64,000 bases of DNA from Gordonia gummivorans (GCF_022513585.1 NZ_JAKWBF010000030.1:1-64000); one strand, 5' to 3'; counted from the first letter of the stretch, positions 25,899-34,498 are shown. Notes: generated by a model from the sequence alone, not told the origin. Numbers and translations: made by a program.

Positions 25899-26912
25899 AT
25901 GATGAGCCGCTCGGCAACGCATTCGGCTCGCTGCCCGATGCCCGAACCCTGTGGTGAGCTGAGTTCGATTGTGGTGGAACTGTTGTCCGGCGACCCGTGT
26001 GACCCGACACCGGGCCCGCCGGTCGAGCGGGTGGTCCCGAGGTCGGCGGGGGTCGACCTGCTCGACGACCTCGACATGCAGCGCGCCTGGTTTGTCCTGG
26101 CCGAACTCGACGGTCACGGCGTCTGTGGGGTTGACGACCGGTGGAACGAGCATCCTGCGGTCGCGACGCTGCGCCGATCGATGGGTGACGCGCTTGCCGA
26201 GGCAATTCGGGATCGCGTGGGGCCGGTCGCTGGGTGCTCGGCAGCCGGGTTGCCGGACCGGGTGCGAGCCGAACTCGACTCGCTCGACGCGCCTTCGCTC
26301 GCCGGTCACCTCGCCGTCGACGGGACCGTCGAACAGTATCGTGACTTCCTTCGGCATCGTTCGATCTATCACCTGCGCGAGGCCGATCCGCACACGACGG
26401 CGATTCCGCGGTTGACCGGTCGCGCCAAAGCCGGGCTCGTGGAGATCCAGAGCGACGAGTACGGCGCGGGCCGCGTCGAGCGGATGCACTCGACACTCTT
26501 CGCCGGCACCTTGCGGGCGCTCGGGCTGTCCGCCGAATACGCGGCATATGCCGCGGACCTGCCCGCGGTCACCTTGGCGTGGTCGAACGCGTTGACACTC
26601 TTCGCCTCCCGTCGGCAATGGCGGGCGGCGGTCGTCGGTCATCTCCTCGCGCTTGAGTGCACCTCGTCGATACCCAACAAGAAGTACTCACAGGGGCTGA
26701 GCCGACTCGGCTACGGCGACGGTGCGACCCGCTTCTTCGACGAGCACGTAGAGGCCGACGCCGTGCACGAGCAGATCGCGATGCACGACATGGCGGTTCC
26801 CCTCCTGGTCGAAGAACCGGACCTCTCCGTCGACCTGCTCATCGGATTTCGTGCGGCGCTGATGCTCGATGCCGATGTCGGACGGCATCTGCTTCGGTCC
26901 TGGGCGGTGTGA
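25899..26912 (+). CDS. Haem-oxygenase-like iron-containing redox enzyme (HDO family)
   Basis: A 337-residue all-helical protein of the iron-containing redox enzyme family. EIQSDEYGAGRVERMHSTLF (about residues 182-201) holds the conserved DEYG and His, EQYRDFLRHRSIYHLREADPH (about 146-166) the first ligand helix, and ECTSSIPNKKYSQG then FFDEHVEADAVHEQIAMHD the rest; Glu, Asp and His in these are the expected diiron ligands. Related enzymes (UndA, BesC, SznF) oxidise fatty acids or amino acids. AGAGGA precedes ATG 25899. It is divergent from the CDGSH protein and lies right after the NRPS, so tailoring of a carrier-bound or free amino acid is an attractive but unproved role. Confidence 0.85.
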   Translation: MMSRSATHSARCPMPEPCGELSSIVVELLSGDPCDPTPGPPVERVVPRSAGVDLLDDLDMQRAWFVLAELDGHGVCGVDDRWNEHPAVATLRRSMGDALAEAIRDRVGPVAGCSAAGLPDRVRAELDSLDAPSLAGHLAVDGTVEQYRDFLRHRSIYHLREADPHTTAIPRLTGRAKAGLVEIQSDEYGAGRVERMHSTLFAGTLRALGLSAEYAAYAADLPAVTLAWSNALTLFASRRQWRAAVVGHLLALECTSSIPNKKYSQGLSRLGYGDGATRFFDEHVEADAVHEQIAMHDMAVPLLVEEPDLSVDLLIGFRAALMLDADVGRHLLRSWAV

Positions 26913-27549
26913 CTCTGGCGCGCTCGGTGGTATCGGCGACCCCGGCCCGGACCAGAGGTGGGACCACCAGGACCGCTGCGGCTCCCAGCGCGACGGCCGC
27001 ACCGACGTCGGTGAGCCAGTGGACTGCCATGTACAGGCGAGTGGCGGCGACCAACGCGGTCACCACCAGGGCGGCCGTGATGGTCAGGGCACGCGCGCGC
27101 CGCGACCTGGTGGTGAGGACGGCGATCACCAGCAGCAGCGCCGCGGTTCCCGCGACATGTCCCGAGGGATAGGAGCCGGTGGTCTCCACGGTCGAGATCT
27201 GCAGGACGGCCGGGGGGCGTGCACGCGCGACCGCGAGTTTCAACAGTTCGCACACCGCGCCGGCGGCACCAACCGTGCACAGGACGATCAGCGGGCGCTG
27301 CACCGAACGGTCGACGACGTAGGCGACACCCGCCGTGGCGAACGTCATCGCAGCGATCCATACGGGCCCGAACAGGGCGGTTGTGGTGACCACGACGGAA
27401 TCGAGCGCGGCGTGGCGGTGCGCGACCATGGTGCGCAACGCAGATTCGTCGATCTGCCCGAGTGGGTTGTGGCCGGTGCCCAGGGCAAGCCCGAAGAGTG
27501 CGATCACCGCCAGCAGGGCGGCCGCCGTCGCATACGGAACGTGCTTCAT
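26839..27549 (-). CDS. PAP2-family phosphatase
   Basis: A 236-residue membrane phosphatase with about six helices. All three PAP2 motifs are present: KLAVARARPP (about 108), PSGH in TGSYPSGHVAG (about 130) and the R-x5-H of ATRLYMAVHWLTD (about 178), whose His is the nucleophile. Such enzymes remove phosphate from undecaprenyl pyrophosphate, phosphatidic acid or decaprenyl intermediates outside the membrane. The 3' end overlaps the diiron enzyme gene tail-to-tail by 74 bases. ATG 27549 starts before a clean first helix. Divergent from the kinase at 27653. Confidence 0.88.
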   Translation of the reverse strand: MKHVPYATAAALLAVIALFGLALGTGHNPLGQIDESALRTMVAHRHAALDSVVVTTTALFGPVWIAAMTFATAGVAYVVDRSVQRPLIVLCTVGAAGAVCELLKLAVARARPPAVLQISTVETTGSYPSGHVAGTAALLLVIAVLTTRSRRARALTITAALVVTALVAATRLYMAVHWLTDVGAAVALGAAAVLVVPPLVRAGVADTTERARVTPPRTEADAVRHRHRASAPHEIR

Positions 27550-27652
27550 GGCGACAGCGTGGACCGGTGCGGCTGTGGCAGGGCTGTGTCGAGCTGAATC
27601 CCCGCTGAAGAACACGTATGGGCGTCGACGCCGGGCGCCGTACATTCGTGGC

Positions 27653-29110
27653 ATGGGCGATTCCCGCTGCCGGCATACGCGTCGGCGCCGGATGGGTGTC
27701 GGTTCGCCGCGCTGGCACGGCACGAGTGTGCGTACGCGGCTGACCATTGTGGGTGCGGGCCTGCTGACTGTTGCTCTGGCGATCGCCGGGGCGGTGGTGC
27801 TACTGGTCCTATACCGCGCGTTGACCTCCTCGGCCGATGCGGCGACGTCCACGCGGGTCGCCGAGGTTGCCGAGGCGGTGTCGGCTGCGGCCGGCATCGA
27901 ACCGGCCCTGATGTCACACACCGAGAGCATCGACGTAGTGCAGGTCATCGACTCGACCGGGGCCGTCGTCGCGGCGAGCTCGGGCGACCGCCATGAGGAG
28001 GCTCTCGTCGCGCCACTGACGGCGGGCGAGCGCCGCACCGAGGTCGACGCGGCGTTCCCGGGCAGCCCAACCGAGTATCGCGTCACCGTTCAAGGGGTCG
28101 CGACGCCCGACGGTAGGACTCTGACCATCGTGGCGGGTGCCGCCGAGGGGCCGATCCACGCGACGGTGTGGACGGTGTTCGCGGTGCTCAGCGTGGTGTT
28201 CCCGATCATCATGGTCGCGGCCGTGGTCGCCACCAACCAGTTGGTCGGCCGCACACTTCGCCCGGTGGAATCGATCCGTGCGGAGGTTGCCGACATCTCC
28301 CGCTCGGGCCAGGCACGCCGGGTCCACGTGCCCTCCACCGAGGACGAGATCGCCACCCTCGCGACGACGATGAACGAGATGCTCGACGCACTCGCCTTCG
28401 CGCGCGAACAGCAGCTGCGCTTCGTCGGTGACTCGTCGCACGAACTGCGCAGCCCCCTGGTGACGATCCTCGGCCTGCTCGAGCTGTCCCGCCGGACCGG
28501 TGAGCCGATCGACGCCAACACCGTGTCGACGTTGCTGCTACCGGAGGCGTTTCGCCTACGCGACCTCGTGGACGACATGTTGCTGCTCGCCCGGGCCGAC
28601 GAGCACGGACTCACCCCGGACATCGAGGAGGTGGATCTGGACGACCTGGTCAACGACGAGGTCGCACGTCTCGACCTCACGACGGATCTCACGATCACCG
28701 CGACCATCGTGCCCGCGCGGCTGCTCGGTGATCGCAATCAGCTGGCGCGTGTGCTGCGCAATCTGTGCGACAACGCGGCCCGGCACGCGCGCACCAGCGT
28801 CGACCTCACGATGACGTCCGACCCGCAGGTGGCCACGGTCGCGGTGGCCGACGACGGTCCCGGCATTCCCGATGCGGACCGGTCCCATGTCTTCGATCGT
28901 TTTGTCCGCCTTGATCCCACTCGCTCTCGATCCGCGGGGGGAACAGGAGAAGGAGGCACGGGAGCAGGGGGCACCGGACTCGGGTTGTCGATCGTGGATG
29001 AGATCGTCCGGGCCCACCGAGGCACCGTCACCGTGGCCGACTCCGACGGCGGTGGCGCCACGATGATGGTGTCGCTGCCGAAGCCACCCGCCGATCACGA
29101 ATCCGCGTGA
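27653..29110 (+). CDS. Two-component sensor histidine kinase
   Basis: About 485 residues. TM1 near residues 33-55, an extracytoplasmic sensor region to about 165, TM2 around 170-195, HAMP (GRTLRPVESIRAEVADIS), dimerisation box with phospho-His in GDSSHELRSPL (about 265), N box NLCDNAARHA, G1 DDGPGIP, and G2 GGTGLGLSIV. The loop before G2 is expanded to a repeated GGTG-x pattern. Start is uncertain: ATG 27653 lies close to a possible -10 (TACATT), and ATG 27692 or GTG 27728 would still keep TM1. Its likely partner is the convergent OmpR-type regulator at 29095, whose gene overlaps by 16 bases. Confidence 0.9.
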   Translation: MGDSRCRHTRRRRMGVGSPRWHGTSVRTRLTIVGAGLLTVALAIAGAVVLLVLYRALTSSADAATSTRVAEVAEAVSAAAGIEPALMSHTESIDVVQVIDSTGAVVAASSGDRHEEALVAPLTAGERRTEVDAAFPGSPTEYRVTVQGVATPDGRTLTIVAGAAEGPIHATVWTVFAVLSVVFPIIMVAAVVATNQLVGRTLRPVESIRAEVADISRSGQARRVHVPSTEDEIATLATTMNEMLDALAFAREQQLRFVGDSSHELRSPLVTILGLLELSRRTGEPIDANTVSTLLLPEAFRLRDLVDDMLLLARADEHGLTPDIEEVDLDDLVNDEVARLDLTTDLTITATIVPARLLGDRNQLARVLRNLCDNAARHARTSVDLTMTSDPQVATVAVADDGPGIPDADRSHVFDRFVRLDPTRSRSAGGTGEGGTGAGGTGLGLSIVDEIVRAHRGTVTVADSDGGGATMMVSLPKPPADHESA

Positions 29111-29784
29111 GTTGTGTCGTCGATCAGTCGGTAACCGGCGCCGCGGATGGTCTCGATCGTCTGGCAGCCGAACGGTGCGTCGATCCGTTTGCGCAGGTAG
29201 CCCACATAGACCTCGACGATGTTGTCGTCGCCTCGATAATGCGCGTCCCACACCTGTTCGAGGATCTCTGCCTTGCTCACCACAGCGCCTCGGTGTCGCA
29301 TCAGGCACTCGAGAACGGCGAACTCGCGAGCGGTCAGCCGGATCAGTTCATCGGAGCGCCGGACTTCTCGTTTTGCCGGGTCCAGGGACAGGGTGCCGGC
29401 CCGTAGGATCGTCGGGCGTTGCGGAGCGCCGCGCCGAACGAGGGCCCGCAACCGTGCGGACAGCACGACGAAGGAGAACGGTTTCACCAGATAGTCGTCG
29501 GCACCGAGATCGAAGGCGTCGGCCTGGTCGTATTCGCCGTCCTTGGCGGTCAGCATGAGCACCGGGGTCCACACCTCTCGGCGGCGCAGCTCACGCACGG
29601 TCTCGTAGCCGTTGAGAACGGGCATCATGATGTCGCACACGATCGCGTCGTACCTTCTGATGCTGGCGCTTTCGAGGCCTTCGGCACCGTCGGCTGCGCT
29701 GTCGACGGTCCAGCCCTCCGCGGTGAGGGTTCGTCGCAGGGTTTCGGCGGCACGCGGATCGTCTTCGATCACCAACACGCGCAT
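29095..29784 (-). CDS. OmpR-family response regulator
   Basis: A 229-residue regulator. The receiver domain (1-118) has the acidic pair in VIEDDP, phospho-acceptor Asp in IVCDIMMP (about 51), Thr in MLTAKD and Lys in LVKPFSF. A winged helix follows (about 130-225) with LTAREFAVLECLMRHRG and YVGYLRKRID, ending in TIRGAGYRL. It pairs naturally with the kinase converging on it. It sits three bases downstream of the DUF2231 gene, so they share a transcript. Confidence 0.93.
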   Translation of the reverse strand: MRVLVIEDDPRAAETLRRTLTAEGWTVDSAADGAEGLESASIRRYDAIVCDIMMPVLNGYETVRELRRREVWTPVLMLTAKDGEYDQADAFDLGADDYLVKPFSFVVLSARLRALVRRGAPQRPTILRAGTLSLDPAKREVRRSDELIRLTAREFAVLECLMRHRGAVVSKAEILEQVWDAHYRGDDNIVEVYVGYLRKRIDAPFGCQTIETIRGAGYRLIDDTTHADS

Positions 29785-29787
29785 GAG

Positions 29788-30288
29788 TCAGCGGGCGGTA
29801 TCCGTGGGAGGGCCCCACACCGCGCGTGCCCCGCTCTCGCCGATCAGTATCACCGTCACCACCGACCCGATGGCGACCACCACGATGGCGACGCCGAGGA
29901 CGATGCCGATCCAGCGACCGCCATCCCCGGACAGGACGGGCGCCCTGCTCGCCGCCGCCGCCGCGATGCGCTCGTTGTGCAGCGCCCACCAGATGACGGT
30001 CAGCGCGAACAGCGGGCCCATCCAGTAGATCATCGTCTCGCCCAGTTCGGCGTGATGTTCGACGGCGTCGGAGTGTGGGATCTTCTTCTCCAGCGCCTCG
30101 CCCGCGGACGTCGTCAAGGGTATGGCGATGAGGGTCGCGAGTGCCATGAGCGGCACCAGGATTCCGAGTCGAGGCCGTGCCGCGGGCCAGACCACCACGG
30201 CAATCGCCATCAGCGCGGTCAGCGGGACGAGGACGACGACCACGTGCACGAGCAGGGGATGTACCGGCAAGCCGTTGATGGTGTCCAC
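29788..30288 (-). CDS. DUF2231 membrane protein
   Basis: A 166-residue membrane protein with four helices. The opening VDTINGLPVHPLLVH is the DUF2231 signature; its two His may bind metal or haem as proposed for the family. GTG 30288 gives the conserved start, while the upstream ATG 30336 would add 16 residues that do not look conserved. Between TM2 and TM3 is SAGEALEKKIPHSDAVEHHAELGE, a conserved His-rich loop. Co-transcribed with the response regulator; function unknown. Confidence 0.82.
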   Translation of the reverse strand: MDTINGLPVHPLLVHVVVVLVPLTALMAIAVVVWPAARPRLGILVPLMALATLIAIPLTTSAGEALEKKIPHSDAVEHHAELGETMIYWMGPLFALTVIWWALHNERIAAAAASRAPVLSGDGGRWIGIVLGVAIVVVAIGSVVTVILIGESGARAVWGPPTDTAR

Positions 30289-30354
30289 GACTGCGACGCT
30301 ATCGGTTTCAAGCTGAAGCACTGCTGAGACGATCATGCCGACACCGAGATCGGT

Positions 30355-30990
30355 TCAGCCGCTGACGATGCCGGCGACCAGGTTGATGGTGGTGGCGAGG
30401 ATGACCGCGCCGAAGACGTAGGAGATGAGGCAGTGCCGCAGCGCCATCGCCCGGATCGTCGGGTCGGAGACGCTGGTGTCGGAGACCTGGTAGGTCATGC
30501 CCAGGTTGTAGCTGAAGTAGAAGAAGTCGCGGAACGCTGGTGGCTCATCGGAATTGAAGTCGATGCCGCCCGAGGTCTCATGTCCGTAGTAGCGGTTGGC
30601 GTACCGGGCGGCATACATGAGGTGCAGGCTGGCCCATGCCATCAGGACTCCCCCGAAAGCGAGCGTTGCGGGCAGCCACTGTGCGTGGGTCCCGCCCTCC
30701 ATCAACAATGCGACGATCCCGCCGACCGCTGCCACCGCCGCGACGGCGATGATGATCTCGTCGGCCAGTGGGCGAAAGTCTTCCCGCCGGGCCATTCGGC
30801 GGGTTTGTGTTGCGCTCATCGGCCAGAGCACACTCCACCCGAGTACGACGAACACCGCTCCGGTGGTGGCGATCGCCACCAGGAATCCGAACTTGACGTC
30901 GGCTCCGAGAAACCCGGTGGTGGTGCCGGCGAGGGTGCCGCCGACGAGAGCGATGAGCAGTCGCGGGTGAGAGGTCAGGATCCATGGCAT
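30355..30990 (-). CDS. DUF1345 membrane protein
   Basis: A 211-residue protein with four to five helices. The loop [33 protein letters not shown] (in two parts, about residues 148-180) with its final helix [18 protein letters not shown] is the DUF1345 hallmark. ATG 30990 gives [12 protein letters not shown], the normal start. It is divergent from msrB and sits 66 bases upstream of DUF2231, perhaps in the same transcript. Function unknown. Confidence 0.82.
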   Translation of the reverse strand: MPWILTSHPRLLIALVGGTLAGTTTGFLGADVKFGFLVAIATTGAVFVVLGWSVLWPMSATQTRRMARREDFRPLADEIIIAVAAVAAVGGIVALLMEGGTHAQWLPATLAFGGVLMAWASLHLMYAARYANRYYGHETSGGIDFNSDEPPAFRDFFYFSYNLGMTYQVSDTSVSDPTIRAMALRHCLISYVFGAVILATTINLVAGIVSG

Positions 30991-31111
30991 GGGGACAGTG
31001 TGCGCCCCGAAATCGGTGTCGATCGACCGATGTAGTGGGCCGGGACCAAATCGGGGAGCCCCGACGTTGATGGTGATGACGCCGCAGCCGGCGGCGTTGA
31101 CAGGAGGAATC

Positions 31112-31597
31112 GTGAGCTCCCACAACAGCAGGTCAACCGAGTATCGCAAGACCGCCGACGCCGTCGGGCGTCTCACCGGTGCGCAGTACCGGGTCACGCA
31201 ACAGGACGGCACCGAACCAGCCTTCCGCAATGAGTACTGGGACAACCATGACGCCGGCATCTACGTCGACGTCGTGTCCGGACAGCCCCTGTTCTCGTCC
31301 ACCGACAAGTACGACAGCGGAACCGGATGGCCCAGTTTCACCCGACCGATCGACGCGGACGCGGTCACCACCAAGTCCGATCGCACGCTCTGGATGCGTC
31401 GCACCGAGGTGCGTTCTTCCGGCGCCGACAGCCACCTCGGGCACGTCTTCGACGACGGGCCACGCGACGCGGGCGGGCAGCGCTACTGCATGAACTCGGC
31501 GGCACTTCGCTTCATCCCGGTCGACGAACTCGACGCCGAAGGATACGGCGACTTCCGTCAGCTTTTCGACACCACCGACACCGAGGAGAACTCATGA
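31112..31597 (+). CDS. msrB: Peptide methionine-(R)-S-oxide reductase
   Basis: A 161-residue SelR-domain protein. The catalytic Cys is in [11 protein letters not shown] near residue 133; [11 protein letters not shown] and the [10 protein letters not shown] strand are typical. There is only one cysteine, so the zinc-binding CxxC pairs of many MsrB are absent and recycling must use an external thiol. GTG 31112 follows AGGAGGAAT. The stop overlaps the msrA start (ATGA). Confidence 0.93.
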   Translation: MSSHNSRSTEYRKTADAVGRLTGAQYRVTQQDGTEPAFRNEYWDNHDAGIYVDVVSGQPLFSSTDKYDSGTGWPSFTRPIDADAVTTKSDRTLWMRRTEVRSSGADSHLGHVFDDGPRDAGGQRYCMNSAALRFIPVDELDAEGYGDFRQLFDTTDTEENS

Positions 31598-32136
31598 CCG
31601 ACACCGGACAGATCACCCGCCGCCCCGACACCGAGACCGCCGTCCTCGCGGGCGGCTGCTTCTGGGGCGTCGAGGACCTCATCCGACGTCAGCCCGGCGT
31701 GCTCGACACCCGCGTCGGGTACACGGGTGGACGCAACGACCACGCCACCTACCGCCACCATCCGGGGCACGCCGAGGCTGTCGAGATCGTCTTCGACCCG
31801 ACGCAGACGTCGTATCGCGACATCCTCGCGTTCTTCTTCCAGATCCACGATCCGAGCACGCGGGATCGGCAGGGGAACGACGTCGGATCCAGCTATCGGT
31901 CGGCGATCTTCCCGCTGACCGACGAGCAGGAGAAGGTTGCGCGTGACACCATCGCCGACGTCGACGCGTCGGGCCTGTGGCCCGGTCCGGCGGTGACGAC
32001 GATCGAGCCGGTCGGGCCGTTCTGGGAGGCCGAGCCGGAGCATCAGGACTACCTGGTGCGGTATCCGAACGGCTACACGTGCCACTTCCCGAGGGCCGGT
32101 TGGGTGTTGCCCAAGCGCAGTCCCTCCGCTCGCTGA
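31594..32136 (+). CDS. msrA: Peptide methionine-(S)-S-oxide reductase
   Basis: A 180-residue MsrA with the catalytic motif GGCFWGVED at residue 20 and downstream [14 protein letters not shown] and IHDPST, all standard. A single further Cys (YTCHFPRAG) near the C-terminus may be the resolving cysteine. ATG 31594 overlaps the msrB stop by four bases, so the two are translated together and reduce both methionine sulfoxide stereoisomers in proteins. Confidence 0.94.
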   Translation: MTDTGQITRRPDTETAVLAGGCFWGVEDLIRRQPGVLDTRVGYTGGRNDHATYRHHPGHAEAVEIVFDPTQTSYRDILAFFFQIHDPSTRDRQGNDVGSSYRSAIFPLTDEQEKVARDTIADVDASGLWPGPAVTTIEPVGPFWEAEPEHQDYLVRYPNGYTCHFPRAGWVLPKRSPSAR

Positions 32137-32142
32137 CTCGAA

Positions 32143-32178
32143 GAGTTCGGTGACCGCCCCGCTGACCTGCGGAAATGC
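32143..32178. repeat. Short downstream-of-gene repeat, copy 1
   Basis: gagttcggtgaccgccccgc followed by tgacctgcggaaatgct, directly after the msrA stop. It aligns with 36096-36130, directly after the gudD stop, with only a few differences. Confidence 0.55.
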
Positions 32179-32210
32179 TAGGACCCGGCCGCGACCGTCC
32201 CACTAAATCT

Positions 32211-32232
32211 AGGGGAGGAAGTTTCTTCCCCG
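32211..32232. repeat. Terminator-like repeat, copy C
   Basis: aggggaggaag and tttcttccccg pair imperfectly. It is nested in a larger inverted repeat: aaatctagggga on the left and tcccctagataattt on the right (ending near 32261). The T-run tail seen in copies A and D is absent. Confidence 0.6.
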
Positions 32233-32279
32233 ATGTTCGGAGTCGTCCCCTAGATAATTTGCGGGGAGGACACCAAGGG

Positions 32280-32316
32280 TAGGGGAAGAGTTTCTTCCCC
32301 TACTTTTTGTGCCCGA
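32280..32316. repeat. Terminator-like repeat, copy D
   Basis: taggggaaga (32280-32289) pairs with tcttccccta (32293-32302) and is followed by ctttttgtgcccga. Closely matches copy A, including the T-run and the following gtgccgga/gtgcccga. Confidence 0.75.
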
Positions 32317-32445
32317 TGGGCCGGCGTCGCTCGACAGCACTGGTACGTCGGCCAGAGAACGGCGGCCGGTGATGACGCCTGAGGTTCTCACCGGTCGACC
32401 CGCAAGCGCCCGACCGCCGGCAGGAGCGATCGAGACCAGATCCGT

Positions 32446-32519
32446 TGTCCCAGATGACACCGCTGAGCCCCCAGATGCGGATATCTGCGTATCGATGCCC
32501 CACGGTGTCATCTGGGACA
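32446..32519. repeat. Hairpin with perfect 17-bp stem
   Basis: tgtcccagatgacaccg (32446-32462) and cggtgtcatctgggaca (32503-32519) are exact reverse complements with a 40-base loop that itself holds cagatgcggatatctg. No other copy is seen in the window. Confidence 0.8.
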
Positions 32520-32600
32520 GCACATCCATCGCGGCGACCCTGCGCCGCGACCGATCAACACTTCCGGGCTCGACGGATCGCCGACGACCTCCGTACGCGG

Positions 32601-32635
32601 CGCGCAGGTTCGCACCTCGGTTCAGGGAGCGGAAG
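32601..32635. repeat. Partial copy of long-hairpin repeat
   Basis: cgcgcaggttcgcacctcgg then ttcagggagcgg matches the right outer arm of the element at 8521-8640 (ctcgcaggctcgcacctcag, ggagcgg). It overlaps the last codons of the CynX-type gene. Confidence 0.55.
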
Positions 32636-33827
32636 GGCGTAGGGCCATCTTCACGTCCCGGGCCGCGACCGTCGTCGAGAAGATCTGTGCGGCAAGGGCT
32701 ATGGCGAGAACGGAAAAGGCGACGGTCCACGATCCGGTGAGGTCGTGCAGGCCGCCGACGGCGATCGGGCCGAATGCCGCCAAGATGTAGCCGAGGAACT
32801 GCGCCATCCCCGACACCTGACCGGTCTGCGCTGCGTTGTTGCTGCGCAACACCATGAACAGCAACGCAAGTCCGATCGACGACCCGGGTCCCGACATCAC
32901 CAGGATGATCCAGAGCGCGGTCCAGGCGTCGGTGGTGAGCAGTCCCGCCATCCCCACGCCGCACGTGACGAGCACGGCGAAGGTCAGTGCGCGCTGATCG
33001 GCGAAGCGTCCGGCGATGATCGGGACGACGAGCGAACAGGTCAGCGCCACCACCTGCCCGAGTGCGAGGAGCCCGCCGGCGTCCGCGCGTGAATAGCCTT
33101 GGTCCATCAGGAAAGTCGGCAGCCACGCGGTGAACGTGTAGAAGATCAACGACTGCGCGCCCATGAAAACCGTGACCATCCAGGCGACCTTGTCGCGCCA
33201 TACGCGACCGGTGCCCGCCGGCGTCTCGAGATGTATGCGGCTCATCTGAGGTACCCACACCGCAATCGCGATGAATGCCAGCACAACCCACGAGGTGATG
33301 GTGAGTCGCCAGTTTCCGTCGAACCCGTCGTAGATCGGCACGGTCAGTCCGGCAGCCAGCGCCGCTCCACCCGACAGCGTCATCGAGTACAGGCCGGTCA
33401 TCAATCCGGAGCGGTGCGCGAAGTCACGCTTGATCAGCGCGGGCAGCACCACGTTGCACACACCGATGGCCGCCCCGATGAGGGCGGAGCCGACGAACAG
33501 TGCAGTCGTGTTGGGGACAAAACGCAGGAGCATGGCTGCGACGAGCAGTAGCAGCGAGCCGAAGATGGTGCGCTCGATACCGAATCGGGCTGCCAAACGC
33601 GGGGCGACGGGGGCGCTCAGACCGAAGAACAGCACGGGCAGTGTGGTGAGCAAACCCGCTGCGGCACTGCTGAAGTGCTGTTCGGCAGCAATGTCGTCGA
33701 TCAGCGGCGCGACGGTGACCACGGCGGGACGGAGATTGGCCGCCACCAGCATGACGCCGACAGCCGTGATGACGGTGAGGAATCCGCGTGTCTGCCGATC
33801 GTCCGTGGCGGTGATCTGGGTGGTCAT
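32622..33827 (-). CDS. CynX/NimT-family MFS transporter
   Basis: A 401-residue, 12-helix MFS protein. VMLVAANLRPAVVTVAPLIDDI near residue 25 is the CynX/NimT signature, and DFAHRSGLMTGLYSMTLSGGAALAAG the matching mid-protein block. Named members carry cyanate or nitroimidazole-like compounds, but the subfamily is broad. It overlaps the downstream end of the GntR-regulator gene by four bases (33824-33827), so regulator and carrier form one operon beside glucarate dehydratase, and a carboxylate substrate is possible. Its last codons and stop come from a repeat element. Confidence 0.85.
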   Translation of the reverse strand: MTTQITATDDRQTRGFLTVITAVGVMLVAANLRPAVVTVAPLIDDIAAEQHFSSAAAGLLTTLPVLFFGLSAPVAPRLAARFGIERTIFGSLLLLVAAMLLRFVPNTTALFVGSALIGAAIGVCNVVLPALIKRDFAHRSGLMTGLYSMTLSGGAALAAGLTVPIYDGFDGNWRLTITSWVVLAFIAIAVWVPQMSRIHLETPAGTGRVWRDKVAWMVTVFMGAQSLIFYTFTAWLPTFLMDQGYSRADAGGLLALGQVVALTCSLVVPIIAGRFADQRALTFAVLVTCGVGMAGLLTTDAWTALWIILVMSGPGSSIGLALLFMVLRSNNAAQTGQVSGMAQFLGYILAAFGPIAVGGLHDLTGSWTVAFSVLAIALAAQIFSTTVAARDVKMALRPSAP

Positions 33828-34498
33828 TCGATCGCCGCCAACGCGTCGTCGACATAGCGGAACACCGCTGCGCGGGCGGCATTCGCGTCACCGTCGGCGA
33901 TCGCATCGAGAACGGCGGCGTGGCCTTCCGGATAGTCGTCGTGTGCCGACGTCGCTGCGGCCAGCGAAGGGTGGCTGCGTCGCATCGCTTCACCGATGCC
34001 GTCGTACAACTCGATCAGCAGCGCATTACCCGACGCAGCCACGATCGCGGTGTGGAACCGCAGGTCGGCGGCGACGTGGCGGTCGAGGTCGCCGTCATCC
34101 AGTGCCTGCTGCGCTCCGGTGAGATGGGCACGAATGGCGTCGACCTCGTCGGTGGTGGCACGAACAGCCGCGGCGGCTGCTGCTTCCGATTCGAGGGCGC
34201 GTCGTGTGGCGAGCAGGTCGGACAGTTCGACGGTCGGCGCGCATTGCTCGATGGCTGCGGTCAGTGGGTTGCGGCTGCGCACATAGGTGCCGTCGCCGCG
34301 TCGGGGAACCAGCAGCCCGGCGTGTTCGAGTGCTCGAACCGCCTCACGGATCGTGTTGCGTCCGACGCCGAAGTCGCGGACGAGATCGCCCTCCGGCGGT
34401 ATCCGCGACCCGACCGCCCAGGCGCCGCTCCGGATGAGCTCGCGCATGCGGTCGTAGACCAGCGAACTCGTGCGCGGTGGCGGTGTGATCAGGGACAT
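33824..34498 (-). CDS. GntR/FadR-family regulator
   Basis: A 224-residue protein. N-terminal winged helix (about 10-78) with the GntR pattern GSRIPPEGDLVRDFGVGRNTIREAVRALEHAGLL, then an all-helical FCD domain whose metal-binding Asp/His residues occur in DRHVAADLRFHTAIV and EGHAAVLDAI. FCD-type GntR regulators usually sense carboxylates such as sugar acids. Divergent from gudD, 244 bases apart, so it may control gudD and the CynX-type carrier. Confidence 0.88.
   Translation of the reverse strand: MSLITPPPRTSSLVYDRMRELIRSGAWAVGSRIPPEGDLVRDFGVGRNTIREAVRALEHAGLLVPRRGDGTYVRSRNPLTAAIEQCAPTVELSDLLATRRALESEAAAAAAVRATTDEVDAIRAHLTGAQQALDDGDLDRHVAADLRFHTAIVAASGNALLIELYDGIGEAMRRSHPSLAAATSAHDDYPEGHAAVLDAIADGDANAARAAVFRYVDDALAAIE

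Larger units (their letters stand above)
32137..32621. other. Non-coding, repeat-rich interval
   Basis: 485 bases between msrA and the convergent CynX-type gene with no credible gene. It contains five repeat elements in a row: 32143-32178, 32211-32232, 32280-32316, a 17-bp-stem hairpin at 32446-32519 and a partial long-hairpin repeat at 32601-32635. Such clustering marks it as a site of repeated small-element insertion or a tolerated dumping ground. Confidence 0.7.

Noticed and set aside
32137..32621. CRISPR array or tRNA in the repeat-rich gap
   Set aside because: Repeats are few, dissimilar and not regularly spaced, and no cloverleaf is evident.
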